DNA of 64,000 nucleotides from Pseudomonadales bacterium (GCA_022825945.1 JAJDVS010000049.1:1-64000); one strand, 5' to 3'; positions 44,865-54,300 are shown, numbered from the stretch's first letter. Notes: generated by a model from the letters alone, not told the origin. Numbers and translations: made by a program.

Positions 44865-44896
44865 AAAAAAAAGGCCCGGTACCTGCGTACCGGGCC
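44865..44896 (-). terminator. Rho-independent terminator on the minus strand
   Basis: Perfect 10-bp stem GGCCCGGTAC-CTGC-GTACCGGGCC preceded on + by A8, i.e. followed by T8 on the minus strand; downstream of the ilvD/DUF6644 gene group. Confidence 0.85.
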
Positions 44897-45055
44897 AAAC
44901 GCACTATCAAGGGAGAGATAAATGAATCAAGTTCCAGCGAACCGGAAAAAATCCACTTACGCACCATGAGACTGGCCCCCCCGCCAAAAAGTTCCGGCCC
45001 CGCAAAAAATATTTTCCGGAATTGCGCTCCCCGTCATTCCGTGCGCAGTCGCGAG

Positions 45056-45556
45056 TCAAACGATATGCCCCACCCATCTCCCCGCAAGCACCACCCCTGA
45101 CCACAGCGCCAGCGACAGGGCACCGATGATTTTCAGTTGCGGCCCCGGCACCGCCGACTGCCCCTGTTCGTCCAGGCGCCGGTAGATGCGGAAATGAAAC
45201 CAGGCCATGTTGGCGCCGGCGAGGACAAGGAGGGCCATCTTCCACTGGAATGCGGGATTGAGCATGTGCGAGGCGGCGCGGGTGATGAACATGCCGAGGC
45301 CGGTGATGGTGGCGAAGACGAATGCGCCCCAGGTCCAGGGGACGAGTTCCCGGGCCAGTTCGCGGATGGAGTGGCGCATCGCGGCGAGTCCGAGCAGGCG
45401 CAGGTCGACAAAAAGGATCGAGCCGACCAACATGGCGATGGTGATGACGTGGATCGATTCAATAAAGGGAAACAGCCAGGTGCCGCCGATTTCCCAGCTT
45501 ATCGGCCAGTTTTCAACCTCGATCCAGAATGGCGCCCTGAGGAAATCCGAAAGCAT
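45056..45556 (-). CDS. DUF6644-like integral membrane protein
   Basis: Multi-TM; WPISWEIGGTWLFPFIESIHVITIAMLVGSILFVDLRLLGLAAM..LAGRWVGHIV. Confidence 0.7.
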   Translation of the reverse strand: MLSDFLRAPFWIEVENWPISWEIGGTWLFPFIESIHVITIAMLVGSILFVDLRLLGLAAMRHSIRELARELVPWTWGAFVFATITGLGMFITRAASHMLNPAFQWKMALLVLAGANMAWFHFRIYRRLDEQGQSAVPGPQLKIIGALSLALWSGVVLAGRWVGHIV

Positions 45557-45673
45557 GACGCCTACCTTCGTACCTTGCTTCCGTTCCCGCGTAGAACAGA
45601 TTCCAAAAAGATCCTGCGGCTTCGCGCGGGATGACAGGGAAGGGGATGGATTCGCGGTTCGCTGATCATCGCA

Positions 45674-46182
45674 TCAGGCCGGGTAGTGGAGGTATTCGAC
45701 GTAGGCGATCCAGCGGCCCGCCATGGCCGCCATGATCCACAGGCCGAGCGAGAGCAGGGCGGCTGCCTTGACCTTGAATGCCGCGCGCCCGTAGTTGGCG
45801 AAATCCGGCTGGCGGCTCCAGAAATGGATCAGCAGCGTCACCGCAATGGCGCTGAGCAGAAAAACCGCCTTCCCAGCCAAACCGGGTTGTTGAAATAGCG
45901 TAAGGGTCGGGCGAAGACGAAGAAGGAACCCGATACCAGATTCGAGGCCAGCGCCCACCAGAGCCAGGGCAGGAGCCGGTTTGCCATTTCCGGCAGTTGC
46001 TGGGAAGGAACCGCGAGCCCGAGAATGCGCAGGTCGAGCATGACGATGGAGCCCATCACCACCGCGATGCCGAGAATGTGCGCACTCTGGATAATCGGCG
46101 GGAAGCCGGGAATATTGCTTAGCGCCCAAAGCGCCAGGGACTGGCTCATGGCACCGTCGAGAAACTGGCCTGTGGCTGTCAT
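45674..46182 (-). pseudogene. Second DUF6644-like membrane protein, apparently frameshifted near 45868-45876
   Basis: N-terminal frame MTATGQFLDGAMSQSLALWALSNIPGFPPIIQSAHILGIAVVMGSIVMLDLRILGLAV..NNPVWLG. Homology to the neighbouring paralogue continues in another frame (..LAGKAVFLLSAIAVTLLIHFWSRQ..MAGRWIAYVEYLHYPA). Confidence 0.7.
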
Positions 46183-47861
46183 TCCAGCGCCTGGTCGGTC
46201 ACCGCGCCTGTGGACGCCGAGGACACCGTGGCGGCGTATTTCGCGAGCACGCCGCGGGTGTAGCGCGGGGCCGGCGGCCGCCAGTTGGCCAGGCGCGAGT
46301 CGATTTCCTTCCCGTCGAGATCGAGAGTCACGCTGCGGGCGCCGGCGTCGATGCTGATGGGGTCGCCGTCCCTGATGATGGCAATCAATCCGCCATTGAT
46401 CGCTTCCGGCGTGATATGTCCCACCACAAAGCCGTGGGAACCGCCGGAGAATCGGCCATCGGTGATCAACGCCACATCGGCGCCGAGCCCCTTGCCCATG
46501 ATGGCCGAAGTCGGCGACAGCATCTCGCGCATGCCCGGGGCGCCCCGGGGGCCTTCGTAGCGGATGACGATCACATCGCCCCTGGCGATTTGCCCGGAGA
46601 GAACGCCCTTGAGGCATTCTTCCTCCGAATCGAACACCCGCGCCCGGCCCGAAAAGCGGTCGCCTTCCTTGCCGGTCAGCTTGGCCACCGCGCCTTCCGG
46701 GGCGAGGTTGCCGCGCAGTATCACCAGATGGGATTCGGCCTTGATGGGATTGTCCAGGTCCCGCACGATGCGCTGCCCGGGAGGATAATCCGCCACATCC
46801 GCCAGGTTTTCCGCCAAAGTGCGGCCGGTGACCGTGAGACAGGAACCATCGAGCATTCCCGCATCGAGCATGCGCTTCATCAGGGGCTGGATACCGCCGA
46901 TTGCGATCAGTTCCGACATCAGGTAGTTGCCGCTCGGACGCAGGTCGGCGAGCACCGGGGCGTCCTTTCCGATGTGGCTGAAATCATCGAGTTTCAGCGC
47001 AACGCCCATGGTATGCGCCATGCCGAGCAGGTGCAGCACGGCATTGGTGGAGCCGCCGAGGGCGATGACTACCCGGATGGCGTTCTCGAATGCCGCCCGG
47101 GTCATGATGTCGGAAGGCTTGATGTCCCCGGCGACGAGTTTCACGATGGCCGCTCCGGCGCGCTCGCAGTCCGCCTGCTTGGCGCCGGACACCGCATCCT
47201 GGGCCGAACTGTTGGGCAGGCTCATGCCCAGCGCTTCGATGGCCGAGGCCATGGTATTGGCGGTGTACATGCCGCCACAGGAGCCGGGGCCGGGGATTGC
47301 GGTATCCTCGATCCGCTTCAGTTCGATGTCGGAAACCTTGCCGGCGGAATGTCCGCCCACGGCTTCGAACACCGAAACCACGTCGGTGCGTCCGGGGCCG
47401 GGCTGAATCGTGCCGCCGTAGATGAATATCGAGGGCCGGTCGAGCCGCGCCAGGCCCATTACGAGCCCCGGCATGTTCTTGTCGCAGCCGCCGATGGCGA
47501 CGATGCCATCGTGTCCCATGCAGCCGGAGACGGTCTCCACGCTGTCGGCGATGACTTCCCGGGACACCAGCGAATACTTCATTCCCTCGGTGCCCATGGA
47601 GATGCCGTCGGAGACGGTGATCACATTGTAGATCACGCCCTTGCCGCCGGCGGCGTCGGCGGCGCGGTTGACGGTTTCCGCCAGTCTGTCGATGTGCATG
47701 TTGCAGGGCGTGACCATGCTCCAGGTTGATGCGATACCGATCTGTGGCTTGGCGAAATCCTCGTCGGCGAATCCGGCGGCGCGCAGCATGGCCCGGCTCG
47801 GCGCCTGCTCGACGCCATCGACCACCCGCCGGGAGTGCTTGCGCAGATCCTTGTCAGTCAT
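46179..47861 (-). CDS. ilvD: Dihydroxy-acid dehydratase
   Basis: STWSMVTPCNMHIDRLAETV, GGCDKNMPGLVMG, PGPGSCGGMYTANTM, TDGRFSGGSHGFVVGHI. Confidence 0.97.
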   Translation of the reverse strand: MTDKDLRKHSRRVVDGVEQAPSRAMLRAAGFADEDFAKPQIGIASTWSMVTPCNMHIDRLAETVNRAADAAGGKGVIYNVITVSDGISMGTEGMKYSLVSREVIADSVETVSGCMGHDGIVAIGGCDKNMPGLVMGLARLDRPSIFIYGGTIQPGPGRTDVVSVFEAVGGHSAGKVSDIELKRIEDTAIPGPGSCGGMYTANTMASAIEALGMSLPNSSAQDAVSGAKQADCERAGAAIVKLVAGDIKPSDIMTRAAFENAIRVVIALGGSTNAVLHLLGMAHTMGVALKLDDFSHIGKDAPVLADLRPSGNYLMSELIAIGGIQPLMKRMLDAGMLDGSCLTVTGRTLAENLADVADYPPGQRIVRDLDNPIKAESHLVILRGNLAPEGAVAKLTGKEGDRFSGRARVFDSEEECLKGVLSGQIARGDVIVIRYEGPRGAPGMREMLSPTSAIMGKGLGADVALITDGRFSGGSHGFVVGHITPEAINGGLIAIIRDGDPISIDAGARSVTLDLDGKEIDSRLANWRPPAPRYTRGVLAKYAATVSSASTGAVTDQALE

Positions 47862-47941
47862 GGAGATTCCTCATCTTCGAATGGTTCGGGCGACAAGCCC
47901 GAAATATACAACAGCCAGCGGCTGACCGCATTGGCGGGCCT

Positions 47942-48006
47942 GGGAGCCTGCGCCGCGGCGATAGCGAATTTTCGCTTTCGCTAATTCCTGTGGCGCAGGC
48001 TCCTGG
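47942..48006. repeat. REP-like hairpin between ilvD and the DUF3089 gene
   Basis: GGGAGCCTGCGCC..GGCGCAGGCTCC arms; related half-copies at 30877-30916, 51615-51637, 55669-55685. Confidence 0.65.
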
Positions 48007-48127
48007 ACGCGAAAAAGTAGTCACAAAGTAGTGGGAATGCCCCGTGCGCGGAATCGGGATATACTTCCCCCATACCGACTCGCCAGTTTGCCGAGCAAGC
48101 GGTCATCGGCATCAAGGAGCCCTCGAC

Positions 48128-49300
48128 ATGAATCATCTGAATCTGTTCCGCCCGCTCTTGCTCGGGCTGCTGTTTGCCTTGACGCTGCTGCCCGCAAGCG
48201 CCCAGGACATGGACGCTGCGGCAGTGGACTATGCCGATATCGACAACTGGCTTTGTCATCCGGATAACGAGTTGGACGTTTGCGCCCATGATCTGAGCGC
48301 CAGCATTGTCCATGCCGATGGTTCGGTGGAGGTTGAAGACTGGAGCGGGAATGCCGACCCGGCCATCGACTGTTTTTATGTCTATCCCACCACTTCACTC
48401 GATGAAGCGACTTATGCCGACCTCAGGCCCGGCCGCCATGAGGAAATCATCACCACTTTCACCCAGTTTGCGCGTTTTCAGTCGGTGTGCCGAACGTTCG
48501 CGCCGATCTACCGGCAGATCACAATCGCCGGCCTGATGGCCAATGCCGGCAATCTCGCCGGAAACGAGCAGCCCAACTATCGGGATGTGGCCGGCGCCTT
48601 CGATTACTACCTGGAAAATCACAACGAGGGCCGCGGCTTTGTGCTCGTCGGTCATTCCCAGGGCACCGGTCTGCTGGCGGAACTGATTCGCAACGAGATC
48701 GACGGCACGCCACTGCGGGAGCGGCTGGTTTCGGCGGTTCTCGCCGGATTCTCGGTGCTTGTGCCCAGGGGCGAAGTCGCCGGAGGCAGCTTTGACCATG
48801 TGCCGCTATGCGAGTCCGCCGATCAGGTCGGCTGCGTCATCAGCTACGCCAGTTACCGTGAAGACGTGCCGCCGGGCGGCGAAGGCCTCTACCTGTTCGG
48901 GCGCGCGCCGGACGCCGAATCCGAAGTGGCCTGTTTCAACCCCGCCAATCCAGGCGGCGAAGGCGAACTCGACGCCTACATGTCCAACATCGGCGAGATA
49001 TTCCAGGGAGTCGGCCCCATGCCGATGTGGAGCGCCGCCGCGCCTGAAATCACCACGCCATTCGTCAAGCTGCCTGGTCTGCTCAGCGCCAGTTGCGTCA
49101 AGGAAGACGACTTCCACTACCTGGAAATCAGCATCAATGCCGACCCCGCCGACCCCCGCACCGATGAAATTCGCGGCGACGTGCTGACGGAAGGACGGGT
49201 CGCGCCTTCCTGGGGCCTGCATCTCATCGACATGACCCTGGCCATGGGCGATCTGGTGGATATTGTGGGCCGCCAGGCGGAGGCCTACCTGGCAAGGTAG
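48128..49300 (+). CDS. DUF3089 family secreted lipase-like protein
   Basis: Signal peptide; DCFYVYPTTSLD; nucleophile elbow VGHSQGTGLL; PGGEGLYLFGRAP pattern. Confidence 0.82.
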   Translation: MNHLNLFRPLLLGLLFALTLLPASAQDMDAAAVDYADIDNWLCHPDNELDVCAHDLSASIVHADGSVEVEDWSGNADPAIDCFYVYPTTSLDEATYADLRPGRHEEIITTFTQFARFQSVCRTFAPIYRQITIAGLMANAGNLAGNEQPNYRDVAGAFDYYLENHNEGRGFVLVGHSQGTGLLAELIRNEIDGTPLRERLVSAVLAGFSVLVPRGEVAGGSFDHVPLCESADQVGCVISYASYREDVPPGGEGLYLFGRAPDAESEVACFNPANPGGEGELDAYMSNIGEIFQGVGPMPMWSAAAPEITTPFVKLPGLLSASCVKEDDFHYLEISINADPADPRTDEIRGDVLTEGRVAPSWGLHLIDMTLAMGDLVDIVGRQAEAYLAR

Positions 49301-49320
49301 GGGCGACGGCAGGCTCCGAA

Positions 49321-50895
49321 TCAATCGACCTGCAGGAGCTTCAGGGTATTGGTTCCGCCCTGGACATCCTGCAGGTCGCCTTTGGAGAGAATGACCACAT
49401 CGCCTTTGGCGATGGCGCCGGATTGCGCCAGAAATTCCACCACCGCATCGTTGATGAGAGCGTAGTCGAGGTTTCCCGTTTCCAGCAGGCGGGGGTGTAC
49501 GCCCCGGTACAGCGCGGTTCTCGACAAGGTTCGGGAATTGTTGCCAAGCGCGTAGATCGGCAGCCGCGAGCGGCTTCGCGACATCAGCCTGGGCGTATTG
49601 CCGGAAGAGGTCAGACAGGCCACGGCGCGCACTTCGGCGAGACGCTCGGCCGCGGTCATTGCCGCCAGGGCAATCGCTTCATCGATGGCGTCGCAGTCAT
49701 GAGCGAGGCTGGTCTGGGGCGCCGCGAAAGGCGTCGATTCGGCGCCCCGGATTACCCGGGCCATGGCTTCGACGGTTTCCACGGGATATTTGCCGGTTGC
49801 GGTTTCCGCCGACAGCATCACCGCATCGGTGCCGTCGAGCACCGCATTGGACACATCCATGATTTCCGCCCGGGTGGGGTGTGCATTGTGCACCATGGAT
49901 TCCATCATCTGGGTTGCGGTGATCACGCAGCGGTTCAATTCCCGTGAGCGCCGGATAATGTGCTTTTGCATGCCCATCAGGGCCGCTTCGCCGATCTCGA
50001 TGGCGAGATCGCCCCGGGCCACCATTACCGCGTCGCTGGCGCGGATGATGGCGTCCATATTGGCGTCGGAGGCGACAGCTTCAGCCTTTTCGATCTTGGC
50101 GACAAGGGCGCAGGATGCGCCCCGCTCCCGAACGAGCTTGCGGGCCCTGCCGAGATCGTCGGCGGAACTCGTGAAGGAAATGGCGAGATAGTCCACTCCC
50201 TGATCGCAGGCGAATTCCAGATCCCTGATATCCTGCTCGGTGGGTGTCGGCGCCGACAGTCCGCCGCCGCGCAGATTGATCCCCTTGCCGGCTCGCAACT
50301 CACCGCCCGCGGTAACCACGCAGTTCACCCGAGCCCTGTCGATGCCGGTGACTTCAAGCTCGAGCGATTCGTCGCCCAGAACCAGAAAATTCCCGGTCTT
50401 GACTTGTTCGGCAAGCGCCGTGAAGCGGGTGGAGATTTCCCGCTCATTGCCATCGTTTTCCGGGATAGCCGGGTCGATAGAAAACTTCGCCCCGGGCGCG
50501 AGTGAAATGGGCGTCTTGCAGGCGAAACCGCCAATGCGGATCTTGGGTCCCTGAAGGTCGGCGAGAATGGCGACATGGCGGCCGGTTCTGCCGGCAGCCG
50601 CTCGCACTTCCCGGATTCTCGCGGCGTGTTCGGCGTGCACGCCGTAGGAAAAATTGAGCCGGAAGACATCGACGCCGGCCAGTATCAATGGTTCTATCCG
50701 CGGATCGCTGGCAGGCCCTAGAGTCGCCACGATCTTGGTTGCGCGGAGCGCGGAGCGCTTGTTCTCCTCAGGTTTCACCGATAGTTCCTGCACCGTTGCC
50801 ACCGGAATCCGGGAAGTTTCCAGGGGCGCGCATGATACCAGCAGAGCCCGCCGGATTTCCTGTGGCGCAGGCGCCTTCCCGTCAATCCGCGACAT
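49321..50895 (-). CDS. pyk: Pyruvate kinase
   Basis: ATKIVATLGPASDPRIEPLILAGVDVFRLNFSYG, DAVMVARGDLAIEIG, ATQMMESMVHNAHPTRAEIMDVSNAVLDGTDAVMLSAETATGKYPVE. Start uncertain (GTG near 50781 also plausible). Confidence 0.95.
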   Translation of the reverse strand: MSRIDGKAPAPQEIRRALLVSCAPLETSRIPVATVQELSVKPEENKRSALRATKIVATLGPASDPRIEPLILAGVDVFRLNFSYGVHAEHAARIREVRAAAGRTGRHVAILADLQGPKIRIGGFACKTPISLAPGAKFSIDPAIPENDGNEREISTRFTALAEQVKTGNFLVLGDESLELEVTGIDRARVNCVVTAGGELRAGKGINLRGGGLSAPTPTEQDIRDLEFACDQGVDYLAISFTSSADDLGRARKLVRERGASCALVAKIEKAEAVASDANMDAIIRASDAVMVARGDLAIEIGEAALMGMQKHIIRRSRELNRCVITATQMMESMVHNAHPTRAEIMDVSNAVLDGTDAVMLSAETATGKYPVETVEAMARVIRGAESTPFAAPQTSLAHDCDAIDEAIALAAMTAAERLAEVRAVACLTSSGNTPRLMSRSRSRLPIYALGNNSRTLSRTALYRGVHPRLLETGNLDYALINDAVVEFLAQSGAIAKGDVVILSKGDLQDVQGGTNTLKLLQVD

Positions 50896-51020
50896 TGCTT
50901 CGCCTTGCCGGGAATAATGGAAAGTCGCAGTTGCGAAAGCCGTAGTCGCGAATGGCATTGCAATCAGGATGATGCTATTTTGTCCGCATCAATCCGGTTC
51001 ACTCTGACGGACATCAGCAC

Positions 51021-51509
51021 ATGACTACCTATTACACCCGCATGGACAGCCCCATCGGCAGCTTGTTACTCGCAGGAGATGGAAAACGCTTGCACATGCT
51101 GCGATTTCCAGAGGGTAGGCGTCCCCAGGAAATCAAACCGGGCTGGGTCGAGGATTCCGGGAAATTCAAAGAGGAAATCAATCAGTTGCATGCCTATTTC
51201 GCCGGGGAATCAAAACAGTTCGACCTGTCTCTGGCGCCGCAAGGCACCGAGTTTCAGCGCAAGGTCTGGTCCGCCCTGCAATCCATTCCCTACGGCGAAA
51301 CCCGCAGCTACGGCGAACTTGCCAGCCAGGTCGGCAACGGCAGGGCCTCCAGGGCCGTGGGCGCCGCCAATGGCCAGAACCCCATCCCCGTCATAATCCC
51401 CTGCCATCGCGTCATCGGCAGCGACGGCAGCCTCACCGGTTTCGGCGGCGGCCTCGAAACCAAACAGCAACTGCTTGCGCTGGAACAAAACCATTCGGCC
51501 GCCTCTTGA
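51021..51509 (+). CDS. ogt: Methylated-DNA--[protein]-cysteine S-methyltransferase
   Basis: MDSPIGSLLLAGDG, VIIPCHRVIGSDGSLTGFGGGLETKQQLLALE. Confidence 0.95.
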   Translation: MTTYYTRMDSPIGSLLLAGDGKRLHMLRFPEGRRPQEIKPGWVEDSGKFKEEINQLHAYFAGESKQFDLSLAPQGTEFQRKVWSALQSIPYGETRSYGELASQVGNGRASRAVGAANGQNPIPVIIPCHRVIGSDGSLTGFGGGLETKQQLLALEQNHSAAS

Positions 51510-51590
51510 AAACAGGAATGGAGTTGCCTTGAACAGGCCCCAATAAAGCAGATGCCGTAACCTTGAGATTCCAATTCCACACACAACTTC

Positions 51591-51734
51591 CAGCAATTCT
51601 CATTATGGCGCTCCGGGAGCCTGCGCCGCAGGCTCCCAGGCTTCATGTCATTCTGCGCGAAGCGAAGCGTAGTCGCGGAATCTCCCGCAGTGGTCACGCG
51701 ATAAGCGCACCCATTGCCATAATGCGAATTGCCG
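51591..51734. mobile_element. MITE-like element, copy 2 (144 bp) containing a nested GGGAGCCTGC-GCC-GCAGGCTCCC hairpin
   Basis: TIRs CAGCAATTCTCATTATGG / CGGCAATTCGCATTATGG (16/18); flanks CACAACTTC (51582-51590) and CGCAACTTC (51735-51743), 8/9 identical. Confidence 0.78.
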
Positions 51735-51789
51735 CGCAACTTCAGCATTTTTTGGCGAGCCCTTGCCGGAAGAGTAGAATCGCCCGGTC

Positions 51790-52782
51790 ATGCTAAGCAG
51801 TCAGCAAAACATCATCTCCCGGGTTGCGGTCTGGCTTGGCGGGGACAAGCCGGTCTGGCTCGCCACGATACTCAAGACCTGGGGTTCCTCGCCGCGTCCG
51901 GTGGGCTCCATGCTCGCCTGTACCCTGGACGGGGAACTGGCGGGCTCGATTTCCGGCGGCTGCGTCGAAGAGGATTTTCTCGAACAACTCCAGAACGGCA
52001 GCCTGAAGGCGCAGTACGAAGCCGAGGGCAAGCCTTTCCGCATCGTGTATGGCGTCAGCGTCGAGGAGCAGGCGCGGCTCAAGCTGCCCTGCGGCGGCCA
52101 GTTGCATGTCCTGCTTGAGTATCTCGATGCGGACCACGGCAACCGGGAAGTTTTCTCCCGGCTCGCGGCGGACCTCGATGCCCATCAGAAGGTCAGCCGG
52201 GTGGTGGACCTGCAAAGCGGCGGGGTCAGCGCCCGCCCCGGCAGCAACGAGGTTGCGCTGCAGATGGACGAGAAGCGCATGGTGCACAGCCTCAGCCCCA
52301 TGTATCGGCTGCTGCTGCTCGGCGCAGGCGATGTGGCGCGCTATGTTGCCGAAATGGCCCTGGCCCTGGAATACGACGTGACCCTGTGTGACCCGCGGCC
52401 CCGGTATCTCGACAACTGGCATGTGGATGGGGTGGAGACCACCTCGCGTCTGCCCGATGATGTGGTGCGGGAAAAATTCAGCAACGGTTATAGCGGCATC
52501 ATCGCCCTGGCCCATGATCCCCGGGTGGATGACATGGCCCTGATGGAGGCGCTGAAGACCAATGCCTTCTATGTGGGCGCCATGGGCTCGGACCGCACTT
52601 CGGCGGCGCGCCGGGAGCGCCTGCCGGAACTGGGCCTCTCAGAGGAGGAAATCAGCCGCCTGCACGCGCCCATCGGCTTCCGGATTCATTCCAGGACGCC
52701 GGCGGAGATCGCCATTTCCATCATGGCCGAAGTCACCGCCGTGCGTCATTCTCCGAAGTCCGCCTCCCGGGCGGACGGCTGA
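51790..52782 (+). CDS. XdhC/CoxI family protein
   Basis: VWLATILKTWGSSPRPVGSMLACTLDGELAGSISGGCVEEDF; NAFYVGAMGSDRTSAARRERLPELGLS. Confidence 0.9.
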   Translation: MLSSQQNIISRVAVWLGGDKPVWLATILKTWGSSPRPVGSMLACTLDGELAGSISGGCVEEDFLEQLQNGSLKAQYEAEGKPFRIVYGVSVEEQARLKLPCGGQLHVLLEYLDADHGNREVFSRLAADLDAHQKVSRVVDLQSGGVSARPGSNEVALQMDEKRMVHSLSPMYRLLLLGAGDVARYVAEMALALEYDVTLCDPRPRYLDNWHVDGVETTSRLPDDVVREKFSNGYSGIIALAHDPRVDDMALMEALKTNAFYVGAMGSDRTSAARRERLPELGLSEEEISRLHAPIGFRIHSRTPAEIAISIMAEVTAVRHSPKSASRADG

Positions 52783-52805
52783 AGGTCGGACGAACTTTCT
52801 CTCGT

Positions 52806-53951
52806 TCAGGCCAGCACTTTCCGGAACACATCCATCGCCACCGCCATTTCCTCCCGGCTGCCGAGTGAAATGCGGCAGTGGGATTGTTCCAGCGGCGGAA
52901 AATCCCGGCCCACCAGCACATTGTGTTCGAGGCAGGCCGAGCGGAATTGTGCCGCTGGCATGCGCAGGTTGACGAAAATGTGGTTGGTGTTGGAGTCGGG
53001 CGCCTCGTAGCCGAGATCGCGGAAGAAGCCAACAACCTCCGCCCGGATTTCGGCGTTTTCCCGGATTTCCCAGGCCATGTGCTCCTCGTCCTGGAGGGCG
53101 GTCAGCGCGGCGACGGCGCCGAGCATGTTGACGTCGCCCATGCCCCAGGCATCGCGAATCCTGCGCAGGGTTTTCGGCTGCCCCAGGGCAAAGCCGATCC
53201 GCATGCCGGCCAGGCCGTGGGCCTTGGAGAAGGAGCGGGTGATGAAGACGTTTTCGTATTCCAGCGCCAGAGGCAGCGCGGTTTCCATGGCGCCTTCCGC
53301 GGCATAGTAGATGTAGGCTTCATCGATGTGGATAAAGGTATCGGGATTCTCGTCCATTACCCGGCGCACGAAGGCTTCCACCGCCGCGGGGCCATGCACC
53401 GTGCCGGTGGGGTTGTTCGGATTGCAGAAATAGAGCATTCCGGCGTCTTCGGCATTGGCGGCAAGCTGGTCGAGATCGATGCCGAGGTCGCGGCCAAGGG
53501 GCAATTCCACGATGCCGGCGCCGATGGTGCGCGCGGTGGCCAGACTCGTGGAATAGGTGGGCATGGGAGTCACCAGGCCTTTTTCCGCATTGCAGAAGGC
53601 GCGCACCGCGCCTTGCAGCAGCGGCGTTGAGCCAGTGGCGAGCTGAACATTGCTCCGTTCGACGCCGTAATGGTCGGCAAGCCCCTGCTCGAGTTCATTC
53701 ACATGGTCCGGCGCGTAGCCCCGGCCGACGCGCTTGCTGGTGTGGGCGCGAATGGCGTCCATGGTTTTCGGGCCGGGGCCGCGCGCGCTTTCATTCTGGT
53801 TCAACTGGATGATGCCGTTGTCATACATGCCCGCCGAATGGTCGGCCCGGGTCTGGGCATGGGTCTTGCGGCCAAGCAGGGCGGGGCCCGACAGCGCGCC
53901 CACGGCGGCGCCGATGGCAATGGTTCCAAATCCACGTCGTGTCGTTTTCAT
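52806..53951 (-). CDS. Tat-signal PLP-dependent aminotransferase (histidinol-phosphate aminotransferase-like)
   Basis: N-terminus MKTTRRGFGTIAIGAAVGALSGPALLGRKTHAQ; NQNESARGPGPKTMDAI, FCNPNNPTGTVHG, ITRSFSKAHGLAGMRIGFALG. Confidence 0.88.
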   Translation of the reverse strand: MKTTRRGFGTIAIGAAVGALSGPALLGRKTHAQTRADHSAGMYDNGIIQLNQNESARGPGPKTMDAIRAHTSKRVGRGYAPDHVNELEQGLADHYGVERSNVQLATGSTPLLQGAVRAFCNAEKGLVTPMPTYSTSLATARTIGAGIVELPLGRDLGIDLDQLAANAEDAGMLYFCNPNNPTGTVHGPAAVEAFVRRVMDENPDTFIHIDEAYIYYAAEGAMETALPLALEYENVFITRSFSKAHGLAGMRIGFALGQPKTLRRIRDAWGMGDVNMLGAVAALTALQDEEHMAWEIRENAEIRAEVVGFFRDLGYEAPDSNTNHIFVNLRMPAAQFRSACLEHNVLVGRDFPPLEQSHCRISLGSREEMAVAMDVFRKVLA

Positions 53952-54058
53952 TCATTCCTCCCGGGGCCCGGTCAGGGGCTGTCTGGTGAGTTCAGGTGGC
54001 TGCAAGGTCCGCATCATAACCCCGGGGCAAAATCCCGCCAAGCCATTTCCCGCCAATC

Positions 54059-54213
54059 CAGCAATTCTCATTATGGCGCTCCAACCTTCATGTCATTCTG
54101 CGCGAAGCGAAGCGTAGTCGCAGAATCTCCTGCAGTAGCCACCCAATGAGATCCTGCGACTGCGCGCAGGATGACTGATGCGAGCGCGCCCATTGCCAAA
54201 ATGAGAATTGCCG
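54059..54213. mobile_element. MITE-like element, copy 3 (155 bp) with full hairpin core
   Basis: TIRs CAGCAATTCTCATTATGG / CGGCAATTCTCATTTTGG (16/18); exact 9-bp flanks CCGCCAATC (54050-54058, 54214-54222); core hairpin 54089-54175 with an 18-nt loop. Confidence 0.82.
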
Positions 54214-54300
54214 CCGCCAATCCGGTCGATGGGTTATTGATTTACACTGGCGCCTGATTTATAAGGATTCACGGCGAACAGCAAACCCGAGGGGAGACCC

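Noticed and set aside
46416-47729. 437-aa plus-strand ORF antisense to ilvD
   Set aside because: Shadow ORF; ilvD motifs are complete on the minus strand.
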